This document shows, piece by piece, positions 46,294 through 54,331 of a stretch of DNA of 64,000 nucleotides. How positions within the stretch are numbered: position 1 is the stretch's first letter; each line of letters opens with the position of its first letter. The notes below the pieces were generated by a model. The model did not search any database, was not told the DNA's origin, and saw only the letters and a program-made list of their open reading frames with translations. The position numbers and the translations under genes were made by a program. Location of the stretch: positions 1 through 64,000 of the forward strand of contig NZ_JAAAKW010000009.1 of assembly GCF_009905615.1 (NCBI RefSeq), in the 5' to 3' direction. This DNA comes from Pseudomonas sp. SLFW (lineage in GTDB: Bacteria; Pseudomonadota; Gammaproteobacteria; Pseudomonadales; Pseudomonadaceae).

Positions 46294-47252
46294 CATTGGC
46301 GATGGTGGGTGATATCGGCGGCACGAATGCTCGTTTTGCCATATGGGAAGACGATCAATTGCACTCGATCCGGGTGTTCCCGACGGTCGATTACGCCAGT
46401 CCCGAAAAGGCCTTGCAGGTTTACCTCGAAGACCTCGAATTGCAGTTGGGCGATGTCGGCTCGATCTGTCTGGCCGTGGCAGGCCCGGTGACCGGTGACG
46501 ATTTCCACTTCACCAACAGCCACTGGAAAATCAATCGGCAGGCGTTTTGCGCGGCGCTGAAGATCGACAGCCTGATCATGGTCAACGATTTCACCGCCAT
46601 GGCGCTGGGCATGACCCGTCTGGGCGACGACGAATACCTCACCGTGCGCCACGGCAAGGGCGATCCGAAAGGCGCTCGCGTGGTGATCGGTCCCGGCACT
46701 GGTCTGGGGGTCGGGACGTTGATTCGCTCCGGCGAAAATCACTGGACGGCGGTGCCAGGGGAGGGCGGTCATGTCGACCTGCCCATCGGCACCGCGCGCG
46801 AAGCGCTGCTGTGGACGCGGCTGATGGCCGAACACGAGCACGTCAGTGCTGAAACGATTTTGAGCGGCGCCGGTCTGTTGCTGCTGTATCGGGTCAGCTG
46901 CGCGCTGGACGGGATCGATGCTGAGCTGAAATCCCCGGCGGCCATTACGTCTGCGGCGCTCAAAGGCGATCCGGTGGCCTGCGCGGTGTTGGAGCAGTTC
47001 TGCGTGTTCCTGGGCCGTGTCGCGGGCAACAACGTGTTGACCGTGGGAGGCCGTGGCGGCGTGTACATCGCCGGTGGCGTGATCCCGCGTTTCGTCGACT
47101 TCTTCATGCAGAGCGGCTTCAACACGGCGCTGGCTGAAAAAGGGCTGATGAAGGATTACTTCAACGACGTGCCGGTCTGGCTGGTGACAGCGGAATACCC
47201 GGGCCTGATGGGCGCGGGTGTGGCACTGGATCAGGCGGCAAGCCAGCTTTGA
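46290..47252 (+). CDS. glk: Glucokinase
   Basis: A 320-residue ATP-dependent glucokinase of the E. coli Glk type. It has the phosphate-binding VGDIGGTNARFAIW at the start, and VIGPGTGLGVG and GEGGHVDLP in the middle. It phosphorylates glucose delivered by GtsABCD. The start is GTG at 46290, within the edd stop region (4-base overlap), implying translational coupling. It is followed by a repeat and then the two-component genes gltR-gtrS. Confidence 0.95.
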   Translation: MTLAMVGDIGGTNARFAIWEDDQLHSIRVFPTVDYASPEKALQVYLEDLELQLGDVGSICLAVAGPVTGDDFHFTNSHWKINRQAFCAALKIDSLIMVNDFTAMALGMTRLGDDEYLTVRHGKGDPKGARVVIGPGTGLGVGTLIRSGENHWTAVPGEGGHVDLPIGTAREALLWTRLMAEHEHVSAETILSGAGLLLLYRVSCALDGIDAELKSPAAITSAALKGDPVACAVLEQFCVFLGRVAGNNVLTVGGRGGVYIAGGVIPRFVDFFMQSGFNTALAEKGLMKDYFNDVPVWLVTAEYPGLMGAGVALDQAASQL

Positions 47253-47332
47253 GCCTCAAGCTTCAAGCCGCAAGTGGGACTGCGCACGCCTCTGCTTTTT
47301 CTTGAGGCTTGAAGCTCGAAGCTTGCAGCTGC
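47252..47332. repeat. Inverted repeat between glk and gltR (AAGCTTCAAGC family)
   Basis: GCCTCAAGCTTCAAGCCGCA faces TTGAGGCTTGAAGCTCGAAG. It lies within the run of glucose genes, and its hairpin may set off the kinase/dehydratase message from the regulator message. Confidence 0.7.
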
Positions 47333-47340
47333 TCCCCTAT

Positions 47341-47349
47341 AACAATAAT
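47341..47349 (+). promoter_or_regulatory. Possible Hfq/Crc-type motif before gltR
   Basis: AACAATAAT lies 26-34 bases before the GTG start of gltR. It partly fits the AANAANAA motif of catabolite repression. Confidence 0.35.
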
Positions 47350-47374
47350 TTCAGTGCCAACAAGGACGACCAAA

Positions 47375-48112
47375 GTGAACACTGTCAGTAAATCGATTCT
47401 GGTGGTCGACGATGACCAGGAGATTCGGGAACTGCTGCAAGCCTACCTGAGCCGTTCGGGTTTTCAGGTGCGCACGGTGGGGGATGGCGCGGAGTTTCGC
47501 CAGGCATTCAACGACGAGCCCAGCGACCTGCTGATTCTCGATGTCATGCTGCCCGACGAAGACGGCTTCAGCCTGTGCCGCTGGGTCCGGCAGCACCCGC
47601 GACAGCCCCATGTGCCGATCATCATGCTCACCGCCAGTTCCGACGAGGCCGACCGTGTCATCGGTCTGGAGCTCGGCGCTGACGACTACATGGCCAAACC
47701 GTTCAGCCCTCGCGAGCTTCAGGCCCGCATCAAGGCACTGCTGCGTCGCGCACAGTTCGGTCAGGAGCGCGCGGGTGGCGAAGTGCTGTTGTTCGACGAG
47801 TGGAGACTGGACATGGTCAGCCATCGCCTTTTCCACAGCGATGGCGAAGAGGTGATTCTCTCGGGCGCCGATTTTGCGCTGCTCAAGCTGTTTCTCGACA
47901 ACCCGCAACAGATCCTCGACCGCGACACTATCGGCAACGCCACGCGAGGCCGTGAATTGATGCCGCTGGAGCGCATCGTGGACATGGCGGTGAGCCGTTT
48001 GCGTCAACGTCTGCGGGACACCGGCAAGGCACCGCGATTGATCCGTACCGTGCGAGGCAGTGGTTATCTGTTGGCAGCCAATGTGTTGCCGCAAGCCAGC
48101 AACGGCTACTGA
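47375..48112 (+). CDS. gltR: Glucose-responsive response regulator GltR
   Basis: A 245-residue OmpR/PhoB-type response regulator. The receiver domain has DDD near the start and the phosphoacceptor Asp56 in LLILDVMLPDEDGF; the winged-helix output domain ends with LIRTVRGSGYLL. The start appears to be GTG 47375 with AAGGA about 10 bases before it. With GtrS it controls glucose transport genes in Pseudomonas (gltR-2 in P. putida). It lies 6 bases before gtrS. Confidence 0.93.
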   Translation: MNTVSKSILVVDDDQEIRELLQAYLSRSGFQVRTVGDGAEFRQAFNDEPSDLLILDVMLPDEDGFSLCRWVRQHPRQPHVPIIMLTASSDEADRVIGLELGADDYMAKPFSPRELQARIKALLRRAQFGQERAGGEVLLFDEWRLDMVSHRLFHSDGEEVILSGADFALLKLFLDNPQQILDRDTIGNATRGRELMPLERIVDMAVSRLRQRLRDTGKAPRLIRTVRGSGYLLAANVLPQASNGY

Positions 48113-48118
48113 CCGGCG

Positions 48119-49579
48119 ATGGTGATCGAGAAGAAGCGTCGCCTTCCCGTCCCGCGCTCGCTGCTGGGACGCATGCTGCTGCTGACCCTGTTGGCGGTGT
48201 TACTGGCCCAGACCCTGTCGAGTCTGATCTGGCTTTCCCAGTTGCGCGCCACGCAGATGGAAGGCTTGATCACCAGCGCGCGCAGCCTTGGGTTTTCCAT
48301 GTCCGCGAGCGTCAGTTATTTCCGTTCTCTGCCCGTCGCCTTTCGCCCGCTGGTCCTTGATCAGCTGCGCAGCATGGGCGGCACGCGCTTCTTCGTCTCG
48401 CTCAACGACCGCCCGCTCGACATGCAAGTGCTGGAGCCGACCGTGCGCAAAACGGCGGTGATTGACGTCGTCGGCCAAGTGCTGCGGCAGAACCTCGGTG
48501 CGGACCCCGACATCCTCGTCCGCTTCGTTCGGCCCGAGGACCTGCGGATTTTCAACAGCGGCCTCAAGCTCGATGAACTGCCGCGCTCCTGGGCGCACTA
48601 CGCGTTGACCCTCGAACCGGTGAATCCGCCGGTTCTGGTCACGCAGATCGAGCTGTCCCCCGGCGAATGGCTGTACATCGCCTCGCTGCTGCCCGAGCCG
48701 TACACGATGCTGGAGGAAGAGGGCCTTCCGTCGCAGCAGGTCTGGTTCATCGGGCTGACGAGTATTTTCCTGCTGGTGTTCATCGGCCTGCTTGTGCACT
48801 GGCAAAGCGGCCCGCTGAAACGCTTGGCCCGCGCCGCGCGGGACCTGTCCTTGGGTGCAGATGTAGAGCCAGTCGTCGAGGGCGGGGGCAGCGAGGTCAT
48901 CGAGGTGACCCGTGCGTTCAACACCATGCGTGATCGCATCAGCCGTTACCTCACCGAGCGCGGGCAGTTGTTCAGCGCCATTTCCCACGATTTGCGTACG
49001 CCGATCACGCGGCTCAGGTTGCGGGTCGAGTTGCTGGAAGATGAAGCGATGCAGGTCAAATTCACCCGCGATCTGGATGAGCTGGAGCTGTTGGTCAAGG
49101 GCGCGCTGCAGTGCGTGAAGGACACCGACATTCACGAGAACATTGAGCCGGTTGACCTCAATCACGCGCTGGATTGCCTGATCGAGCCGTACCTGGCGCC
49201 CAATGGCGGCGGGCGTGTCACGGTCGAAGGCAAGGCCATGTCGATGTTCTACGGCAAGCCGTTGGCGTTGCGACGTTGCATGGGCAACCTGATCGACAAC
49301 GCCATCAAGTACGGCGACAAGGGCCATCTGCGTATCGAAGACGACGCGGATGCGTTCGTGCTGCACGTCGAAGACGAAGGCCCCGGCGTCCCCGAGCAGC
49401 GCCTTGAGCAGGTATTCGAGCCGCATTTCCGGCTGGCGGGCAAACAGCAGCAGGGCTATGGCCTGGGGCTGGGCATTGCCCGCAATATCGCCCACAGCCA
49501 TGGCGGTGAAGTCAGTTTGCAGAATCTGCGCGAAGGCGGTTTACGCGTGACCCTGCGCCTGCCGCGTGGGGTGGAATAA
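48119..49579 (+). CDS. gtrS: Sensor histidine kinase GtrS
   Basis: A 486-residue membrane kinase. A first membrane helix (about 18-40) and a second (about 210-228) bracket a periplasmic sensor domain. HAMP, HisKA (phosphorylated His290 in SAISHDLRTPITRL) and ATPase domains follow (NAIKYGD, EDEGPGVPE, GLGLGIARNIAHSHGGEV). Studied homologs bind 2-ketogluconate and 6-phosphogluconate. It is the partner of GltR. Confidence 0.93.
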   Translation: MVIEKKRRLPVPRSLLGRMLLLTLLAVLLAQTLSSLIWLSQLRATQMEGLITSARSLGFSMSASVSYFRSLPVAFRPLVLDQLRSMGGTRFFVSLNDRPLDMQVLEPTVRKTAVIDVVGQVLRQNLGADPDILVRFVRPEDLRIFNSGLKLDELPRSWAHYALTLEPVNPPVLVTQIELSPGEWLYIASLLPEPYTMLEEEGLPSQQVWFIGLTSIFLLVFIGLLVHWQSGPLKRLARAARDLSLGADVEPVVEGGGSEVIEVTRAFNTMRDRISRYLTERGQLFSAISHDLRTPITRLRLRVELLEDEAMQVKFTRDLDELELLVKGALQCVKDTDIHENIEPVDLNHALDCLIEPYLAPNGGGRVTVEGKAMSMFYGKPLALRRCMGNLIDNAIKYGDKGHLRIEDDADAFVLHVEDEGPGVPEQRLEQVFEPHFRLAGKQQQGYGLGLGIARNIAHSHGGEVSLQNLREGGLRVTLRLPRGVE

Positions 49580-49607
49580 TCCCGTTAATCCCGATTGACG
49601 CGGATTT

Positions 49608-49699
49608 CTGTGGGAGCGAACTCATCCGCGAAAGGGCCGTACAGTCGGCGTATGCGTGCCGGCTGAAACACCGATTCGCGAATAAATTCGCTCCCACAG
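49608..49699. repeat. REP-type inverted repeat
   Basis: CTGTGGGAGCGAACTCATCC near 49608 faces GCGAATAAATTCGCTCCCACAG, ending at 49699. It separates gtrS from the gtsA promoter region. Confidence 0.8.
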
Positions 49700-49728
49700 G
49701 ATTTGGCGTCCGCTCACCTTATTTCGAA

Positions 49729-49746
49729 TGTCACCAACCTGTGACA
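49729..49746. promoter_or_regulatory. 18-bp dyad upstream of gtsA
   Basis: TGTCACCAACCTGTGACA has 6-base inverted arms (TGTCAC/GTGACA). It lies 104-121 bases before gtsA and 42 bases before a TAGAAT -10-like box (49788-49793), a suitable place for an activator such as GltR. The GltR site is not known to me, so this is a proposal. Confidence 0.5.
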
Positions 49747-49828
49747 CTTGCGCATCCCTTCGTTACCGTCCGCTCTAACCCGTTGTTTAGAATCCATGCA
49801 GCGCAAGCACCAAGACTTGCTCATGCAT

Positions 49829-49839
49829 AACAACAATAA
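49829..49839 (+). promoter_or_regulatory. Hfq/Crc-type motif before gtsA
   Basis: AACAACAATAA fits the AANAANAA motif and overlaps the ribosome-binding region 11-21 bases before the gtsA start, where Hfq and Crc would block translation when better carbon sources are present. Confidence 0.65.
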
Positions 49840-49849
49840 GGTCAAATAG

Positions 49850-51136
49850 ATGAATTCGATCTCCCGTCTCGCAGCACTCATTTCTCTCGCCTCGTTGTTC
49901 CCTCTGAGCGCCATGGCCGCCGATTCCAAAGGCACTGTCGAAGTTGTCCACTGGTGGACGTCCGGCGGTGAAAAAGCGGCTGTCGATGTGCTTAAAGCCC
50001 AAGTTGAAAAAGACGGTTTCACCTGGAAAGACGGTGCCGTTGCAGGCGGTGGCGGTTCGACTGCCATGACCGTGCTGAAAAGCCGCGCCGTCGCCGGTAA
50101 CCCGCCTGGCGTTGCCCAGATCAAAGGCCCTGACATTCAGGAATGGGCGTCCACTGGCCTGCTCGACACCGACGTGTTGAAAGACACCGCCAAAGAAGAG
50201 AAGTGGGACAGCCTGCTGGACAAGAAAGTCTCCGACACCGTGAAGTACGATGGTGATTACGTGGCCGTTCCGGTGAACATTCACCGTGTGAACTGGCTGT
50301 GGATCAACCCGGAAGTCTTCAAGAAAGCCGGTATCGAAAAAGCCCCGACCACCCTCGAAGAGTTCTACGCCGCGGGCGACAAGCTGAAGAAAGCCGGCTT
50401 CATCCCGCTGGCCCACGGCGGTCAGCCTTGGCAGGACAGCACCGTGTTCGAAGCGGTCGTCCTCTCGGTCATGGGTGCTGACGGTTATAAGAAAGCCCTG
50501 GTCGATCTCGACAACAGCGCGCTGACCGGTCCTGAAATGGTCAAGTCGCTCACCGAACTGAAGAAAGTCGCCACCTACATGGACCCGGACGGCAAAGGCC
50601 AGGACTGGAACCTGGAAGCCGCCAAGGTCATCAACGGCAAGGCCGGCATGCAGATCATGGGTGACTGGGCCAAGTCCGAATGGACCGCTGCCAAGAAAGT
50701 CGCGGGCAAGGATTACGAGTGCGTGGCCTTCCCGGGCACCGACAAGGCGTTCACCTACAACATCGACTCGCTGGCTGTGTTCAAGCAGAAAGACGCGGGC
50801 ACTGCTGCCGGTCAGAAGGACATCGCCAAGGTCGTGTTGGGTGAAAACTTCCAGAAAGTCTTCAGCATCAACAAAGGCTCGATCCCGGTTCGGACCGACA
50901 TGTTGGCTGACATGAACAAGTACGGCTTCGACTCCTGCGCGCAGAACGCTGCCAAGGACTTCCTCGCGGATGCCAAATCCGGCGGCCTGCAACCGAGCAT
51001 GGCGCACAACATGGCAACCACGCTCGCTGTTCAAGGCGCGTTCTTTGACGTCGTGACCAACTACATCAACGACCCGAAAGCCGACCCGGCTGACGCGGCG
51101 AAGAAGCTGGGCGCTGCGATCAAGTCGGCTAAATAG
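49850..51136 (+). CDS. gtsA: Glucose ABC transporter, periplasmic binding protein GtsA
   Basis: A 428-residue sugar-binding protein. A signal peptide is cleaved after AMA (about residue 23), and the mature part begins DSKGTVEVVHWWTSGGEK, a family-1 solute-binding fold with the WW sugar-stacking segment. It captures glucose in the periplasm for GtsBCD. Length typical. First gene of gtsABCD; a REP hairpin follows its stop before gtsB. Confidence 0.96.
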   Translation: MNSISRLAALISLASLFPLSAMAADSKGTVEVVHWWTSGGEKAAVDVLKAQVEKDGFTWKDGAVAGGGGSTAMTVLKSRAVAGNPPGVAQIKGPDIQEWASTGLLDTDVLKDTAKEEKWDSLLDKKVSDTVKYDGDYVAVPVNIHRVNWLWINPEVFKKAGIEKAPTTLEEFYAAGDKLKKAGFIPLAHGGQPWQDSTVFEAVVLSVMGADGYKKALVDLDNSALTGPEMVKSLTELKKVATYMDPDGKGQDWNLEAAKVINGKAGMQIMGDWAKSEWTAAKKVAGKDYECVAFPGTDKAFTYNIDSLAVFKQKDAGTAAGQKDIAKVVLGENFQKVFSINKGSIPVRTDMLADMNKYGFDSCAQNAAKDFLADAKSGGLQPSMAHNMATTLAVQGAFFDVVTNYINDPKADPADAAKKLGAAIKSAK

Positions 51137-51153
51137 TTCGTATCACCGCTCCC

Positions 51154-51242
51154 CTGTAGGAGTGAGCTTGCTCGCGATGCGTTTGACCAGACACCAGATT
51201 CGTGTCTGACACAGCTGATCGCGAGCAAGCTCACTCCTACAG
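51154..51242. repeat. REP-type inverted repeat between gtsA and gtsB
   Basis: CTGTAGGAGTGAGCTTGCTC and GAGCAAGCTCACTCCTACAG form near-perfect 26-base arms around a short centre. It lies inside the transport operon, between the binding protein and permease genes, as REP elements do between malE and malF of E. coli. Confidence 0.85.
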
Positions 51243-51285
51243 AGAGCACGCTTGTAATCTTCACTTTTCTGTACTGGATTTCCCC

Positions 51286-52194
51286 ATGAGTTCTGTTGCT
51301 GTGTTCAGCAAAGCCTCGCCGTTCGATGCACTGCAGCGCTGGCTACCCAAACTGGTGCTGGCGCCCAGCATGTTCATCGTTCTGGTGGGCTTTTACGGCT
51401 ATATCCTGTGGACGTTCGTTCTGTCGTTCACCAACTCGACTTTCCTCCCGTCCTACAAATTCGTAGGGCTGGCGCAATACGCCCGGCTGTTCGACAACGA
51501 TCGCTGGTGGGTCGCGAGCAAGAATCTCGCGGTCTTCGGCGGCATGTTCATCGGCATCAGCCTGGTGGTCGGCGTGTTGCTGGCGGTGTTCCTCGATCAG
51601 CGCATTCGTCGCGAAGGTTTCATCCGCACCATTTACCTGTACCCGATGGCGCTCTCGATGATCGTCACCGGTACGGCCTGGAAATGGCTGCTCAACCCTG
51701 GCATGGGCCTGGACAAACTGCTGCGCGACTGGGGCTGGGAAGGCTTCCGCCTGGACTGGCTGATTGACCCGGATCGCGTGGTCTACTGCCTCGTTATCGC
51801 GGCGGTCTGGCAAGCGTCGGGGTTCATCATGGCGATGTTCCTGGCCGGTTTGCGGGGCGTCGATCAATCGATCATCCGTGCCGCGCAGATCGATGGCGCG
51901 AGCATGCCGAAGATCTACTGGAAAGTGGTGCTGCCAAGCCTGCGTCCGGTGTTTTTCAGTGCGGTGATGATCCTGGCGCACATCGCGATCAAAAGCTTCG
52001 ACCTGGTCGCTGCAATGACCGCCGGTGGCCCCGGCTATTCGTCCGACCTGCCTGCGATGTTCATGTACTCGTTCACCTTCAGCCGTGGCCAGATGGGGAT
52101 GGGCTCGGCCAGTGCGATTCTGATGCTCGGTGCGATTCTCGCAATCCTCGTGCCTTACCTGTATTCCGAGCTGAGGACCAAGCGCAATGACTAG
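51286..52194 (+). CDS. gtsB: Glucose ABC transporter permease GtsB
   Basis: A 302-residue permease of the MalF type with about six membrane helices. The EAA loop (QSIIRAAQIDGASMPKIYWKV) contacts GtsD. ATG 51286 (MSSVAVFSKAS) is preferred over a reading that starts within the REP element. It overlaps gtsC by 8 bases. Confidence 0.95.
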   Translation: MSSVAVFSKASPFDALQRWLPKLVLAPSMFIVLVGFYGYILWTFVLSFTNSTFLPSYKFVGLAQYARLFDNDRWWVASKNLAVFGGMFIGISLVVGVLLAVFLDQRIRREGFIRTIYLYPMALSMIVTGTAWKWLLNPGMGLDKLLRDWGWEGFRLDWLIDPDRVVYCLVIAAVWQASGFIMAMFLAGLRGVDQSIIRAAQIDGASMPKIYWKVVLPSLRPVFFSAVMILAHIAIKSFDLVAAMTAGGPGYSSDLPAMFMYSFTFSRGQMGMGSASAILMLGAILAILVPYLYSELRTKRND

Positions 52195-53032
52195 TCTCGC
52201 CGCCAAACCTTCCATCAGTTTGAGCCGCATCGCGATCTACGCGGTGCTGATCGGCGCGGTGCTGATCTACCTGATCCCGCTGGTGGTCATGCTGCTCACC
52301 AGCTTCAAGTCCCCGGAAGACATCGGCACCGGCAACCTTTTGAGTTGGCCCGCCGAAGTCACGGCCATTGGCTGGATCAAGGCCTGGGCGACGGTGAAGG
52401 GCTACTTCCTGAACTCGATCCTGATCACCGTTCCGGCCGTGCTGATCTCAACTGCCATCGGCGCGTTGAACGGCTACGTGCTGTCGATGTGGCGCTTCCG
52501 GGGTTCGCAGATGTTCTTCGGCCTGTTGCTGTTCGGCTGCTTCCTGCCGTTCCAGACCGTGCTGCTGCCTGCCTCGTTCACCCTCGGGAAAATGGGCTTG
52601 GCCAGCACCACCACTGGCCTCGTCCTGGTTCACGTGGTCTACGGTCTGGCGTTCACCACGCTGTTCTTCCGCAACTATTACGTCAGTGTGCCGGATGCGC
52701 TGGTCAAGGCGGCGCGTCTGGACGGTGCCGGGTTCTTCACCATTTTCCGGCGGATCATTCTGCCGATGTCGACCCCGATCATCATGGTCTGCCTGATCTG
52801 GCAGTTCACGCAGATCTGGAACGACTTCCTGTTCGGTGTGGTGTTCTCCAGCGGTGATTCGCAGCCCATCACCGTGGCGCTGAACAACCTGGTCAACACG
52901 AGCACCGGGGTCAAGGAATACAACGTTGATATGGCGGCGGCGATGATCGCGGGTCTGCCGACCCTGCTGGTCTATGTGGTCGCAGGCAAGTATTTCGTGC
53001 GCGGGCTGACGGCCGGCGCAGTCAAGGGGTAA
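52187..53032 (+). CDS. gtsC: Glucose ABC transporter permease GtsC
   Basis: A 281-residue permease of the MalG type, pairing with GtsB in the membrane. The EAA loop reads DALVKAARLDGAGFFTIFRR. About six membrane helices. Its start overlaps the gtsB 3' end by 8 bases, and gtsD begins 2 bases after its stop, so the permease and ATPase genes are translationally linked. Confidence 0.95.
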   Translation: MTSLAAKPSISLSRIAIYAVLIGAVLIYLIPLVVMLLTSFKSPEDIGTGNLLSWPAEVTAIGWIKAWATVKGYFLNSILITVPAVLISTAIGALNGYVLSMWRFRGSQMFFGLLLFGCFLPFQTVLLPASFTLGKMGLASTTTGLVLVHVVYGLAFTTLFFRNYYVSVPDALVKAARLDGAGFFTIFRRIILPMSTPIIMVCLIWQFTQIWNDFLFGVVFSSGDSQPITVALNNLVNTSTGVKEYNVDMAAAMIAGLPTLLVYVVAGKYFVRGLTAGAVKG

Positions 53033-53034
53033 TC

Positions 53035-54195
53035 ATGGCAACGCTCGAACTTCGCAATGTAAACAAGACTTACGGGGCCGGCCTGCCGGACACCCTGAAG
53101 AACATCGAACTGTCGATCAAGGATGGCGAATTCCTGATCCTGGTCGGTCCTTCGGGCTGTGGTAAGTCGACCCTGATGAACTGCATCGCGGGCCTGGAAA
53201 ACATTACGGGTGGCGCGATCATGATCGGCGACCAGGACGTCAGCGGCATGAGCCCGAAGGATCGCGACATCGCGATGGTGTTCCAGTCCTATGCGCTGTA
53301 CCCGACCATGAGCGTGCGCGAGAACATCGAGTTCGGCCTGAAGATTCGCAAGATGAGCCAGGCCGACATCGACGCCGAAGTTGGCCGTGTCGCCAAGCTG
53401 CTGCAGATCGAACACCTGCTCAACCGCAAGCCGGGTCAACTCTCCGGTGGTCAGCAACAACGCGTGGCCATGGGCCGTGCGCTGGCCCGTCGTCCGAAGA
53501 TCTATCTGTTCGACGAACCGCTGTCCAACCTCGACGCCAAGCTGCGGGTCGAGATGCGCACCGAAATGAAACTGATGCACCAGCGCCTGAAAACCACCAC
53601 GGTCTACGTGACCCATGACCAGATCGAAGCGATGACCCTGGGCGACAAAGTGGCGGTCATGAAGGACGGCATCATCCAGCAGTTCGGCACGCCAAAACAG
53701 ATTTACAACGATCCGGCCAACCTGTTCGTTGCCAGCTTCATCGGTTCGCCGCCGATGAACTTCATTCCGCTGCGTCTGCAACGCAAGGAGGGCCGTCTGG
53801 TGGCGCTGCTCGACAGCGGTCAGGCGCGTTGCGAGTTGCCGATGAACATCAACGATGCAGGCCTCGAAGACCGTGAGGTGATTCTGGGCCTTCGCCCTGA
53901 ACAGATCGTGCTAGCGTCCGGTGAAACCTCAGGGATGCCGACCATTCGCGCCGAAGTGCAAGTCACGGAACCGACCGGTCCTGACACGCTGGTGTTCGTC
54001 ACGCTCAACGACAGCAAGGTCTGCTGCCGTCTGGCGCCCGATGTGGCGCCAGCGGTGGGTGAAACCCTGACCCTGCAGTTCGATCCGTCCAAGGTGTTGC
54101 TGTTCGACGCCAAGACCGGCGAGCGATTGGGCGCGCTGTCGACGCCACAGGTGAGCGAAGGCATGGGCAACGTCACGCGGCTCAACCGCAACTGA
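53035..54195 (+). CDS. gtsD: Glucose ABC transporter ATP-binding protein GtsD
   Basis: A 386-residue MalK-type ATPase. The N-terminal domain has Walker A GPSGCGKST, signature LSGGQQQRVAMGRAL, Walker B IYLFDEPLSNLDAK and His in VTHDQ. The C-terminal part (about 240-386) is an OB/TOBE regulatory domain, which in MalK relatives takes part in inducer or enzyme IIA contacts. It powers GtsBC. A hairpin and the oprB leader follow. Confidence 0.95.
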   Translation: MATLELRNVNKTYGAGLPDTLKNIELSIKDGEFLILVGPSGCGKSTLMNCIAGLENITGGAIMIGDQDVSGMSPKDRDIAMVFQSYALYPTMSVRENIEFGLKIRKMSQADIDAEVGRVAKLLQIEHLLNRKPGQLSGGQQQRVAMGRALARRPKIYLFDEPLSNLDAKLRVEMRTEMKLMHQRLKTTTVYVTHDQIEAMTLGDKVAVMKDGIIQQFGTPKQIYNDPANLFVASFIGSPPMNFIPLRLQRKEGRLVALLDSGQARCELPMNINDAGLEDREVILGLRPEQIVLASGETSGMPTIRAEVQVTEPTGPDTLVFVTLNDSKVCCRLAPDVAPAVGETLTLQFDPSKVLLFDAKTGERLGALSTPQVSEGMGNVTRLNRN

Positions 54196-54231
54196 ATTCC
54201 ATGCGCAGGAGCACTGCGCCAACGAGCACCT

Positions 54232-54269
54232 CTGTCGGGGCTATTTCTGCCGTAAAAAAGCCCCGGCAG
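54232..54269 (+). other. Hairpin between gtsD and oprB
   Basis: CTGTCGGGGCT pairs with AGCCCCGGCAG, with one mismatch and a 16-base loop. There is no T tract, so it is more likely an attenuating or protecting RNA hairpin than a full terminator. Confidence 0.6.
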
Positions 54270-54304
54270 GCACACGAAGCAAGTGGTTACAACGCTGTTT
54301 AGCT

Positions 54305-54317
54305 AATAACAATAAAA
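54305..54317 (+). promoter_or_regulatory. Hfq/Crc-type motif before oprB
   Basis: AATAACAATAAAA fits AANAANAA and lies 15-27 bases before the oprB start, close to the ribosome-binding site. It parallels the motif before gtsA. Confidence 0.6.
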
Positions 54318-54331
54318 CGAGGATTTAAGGG

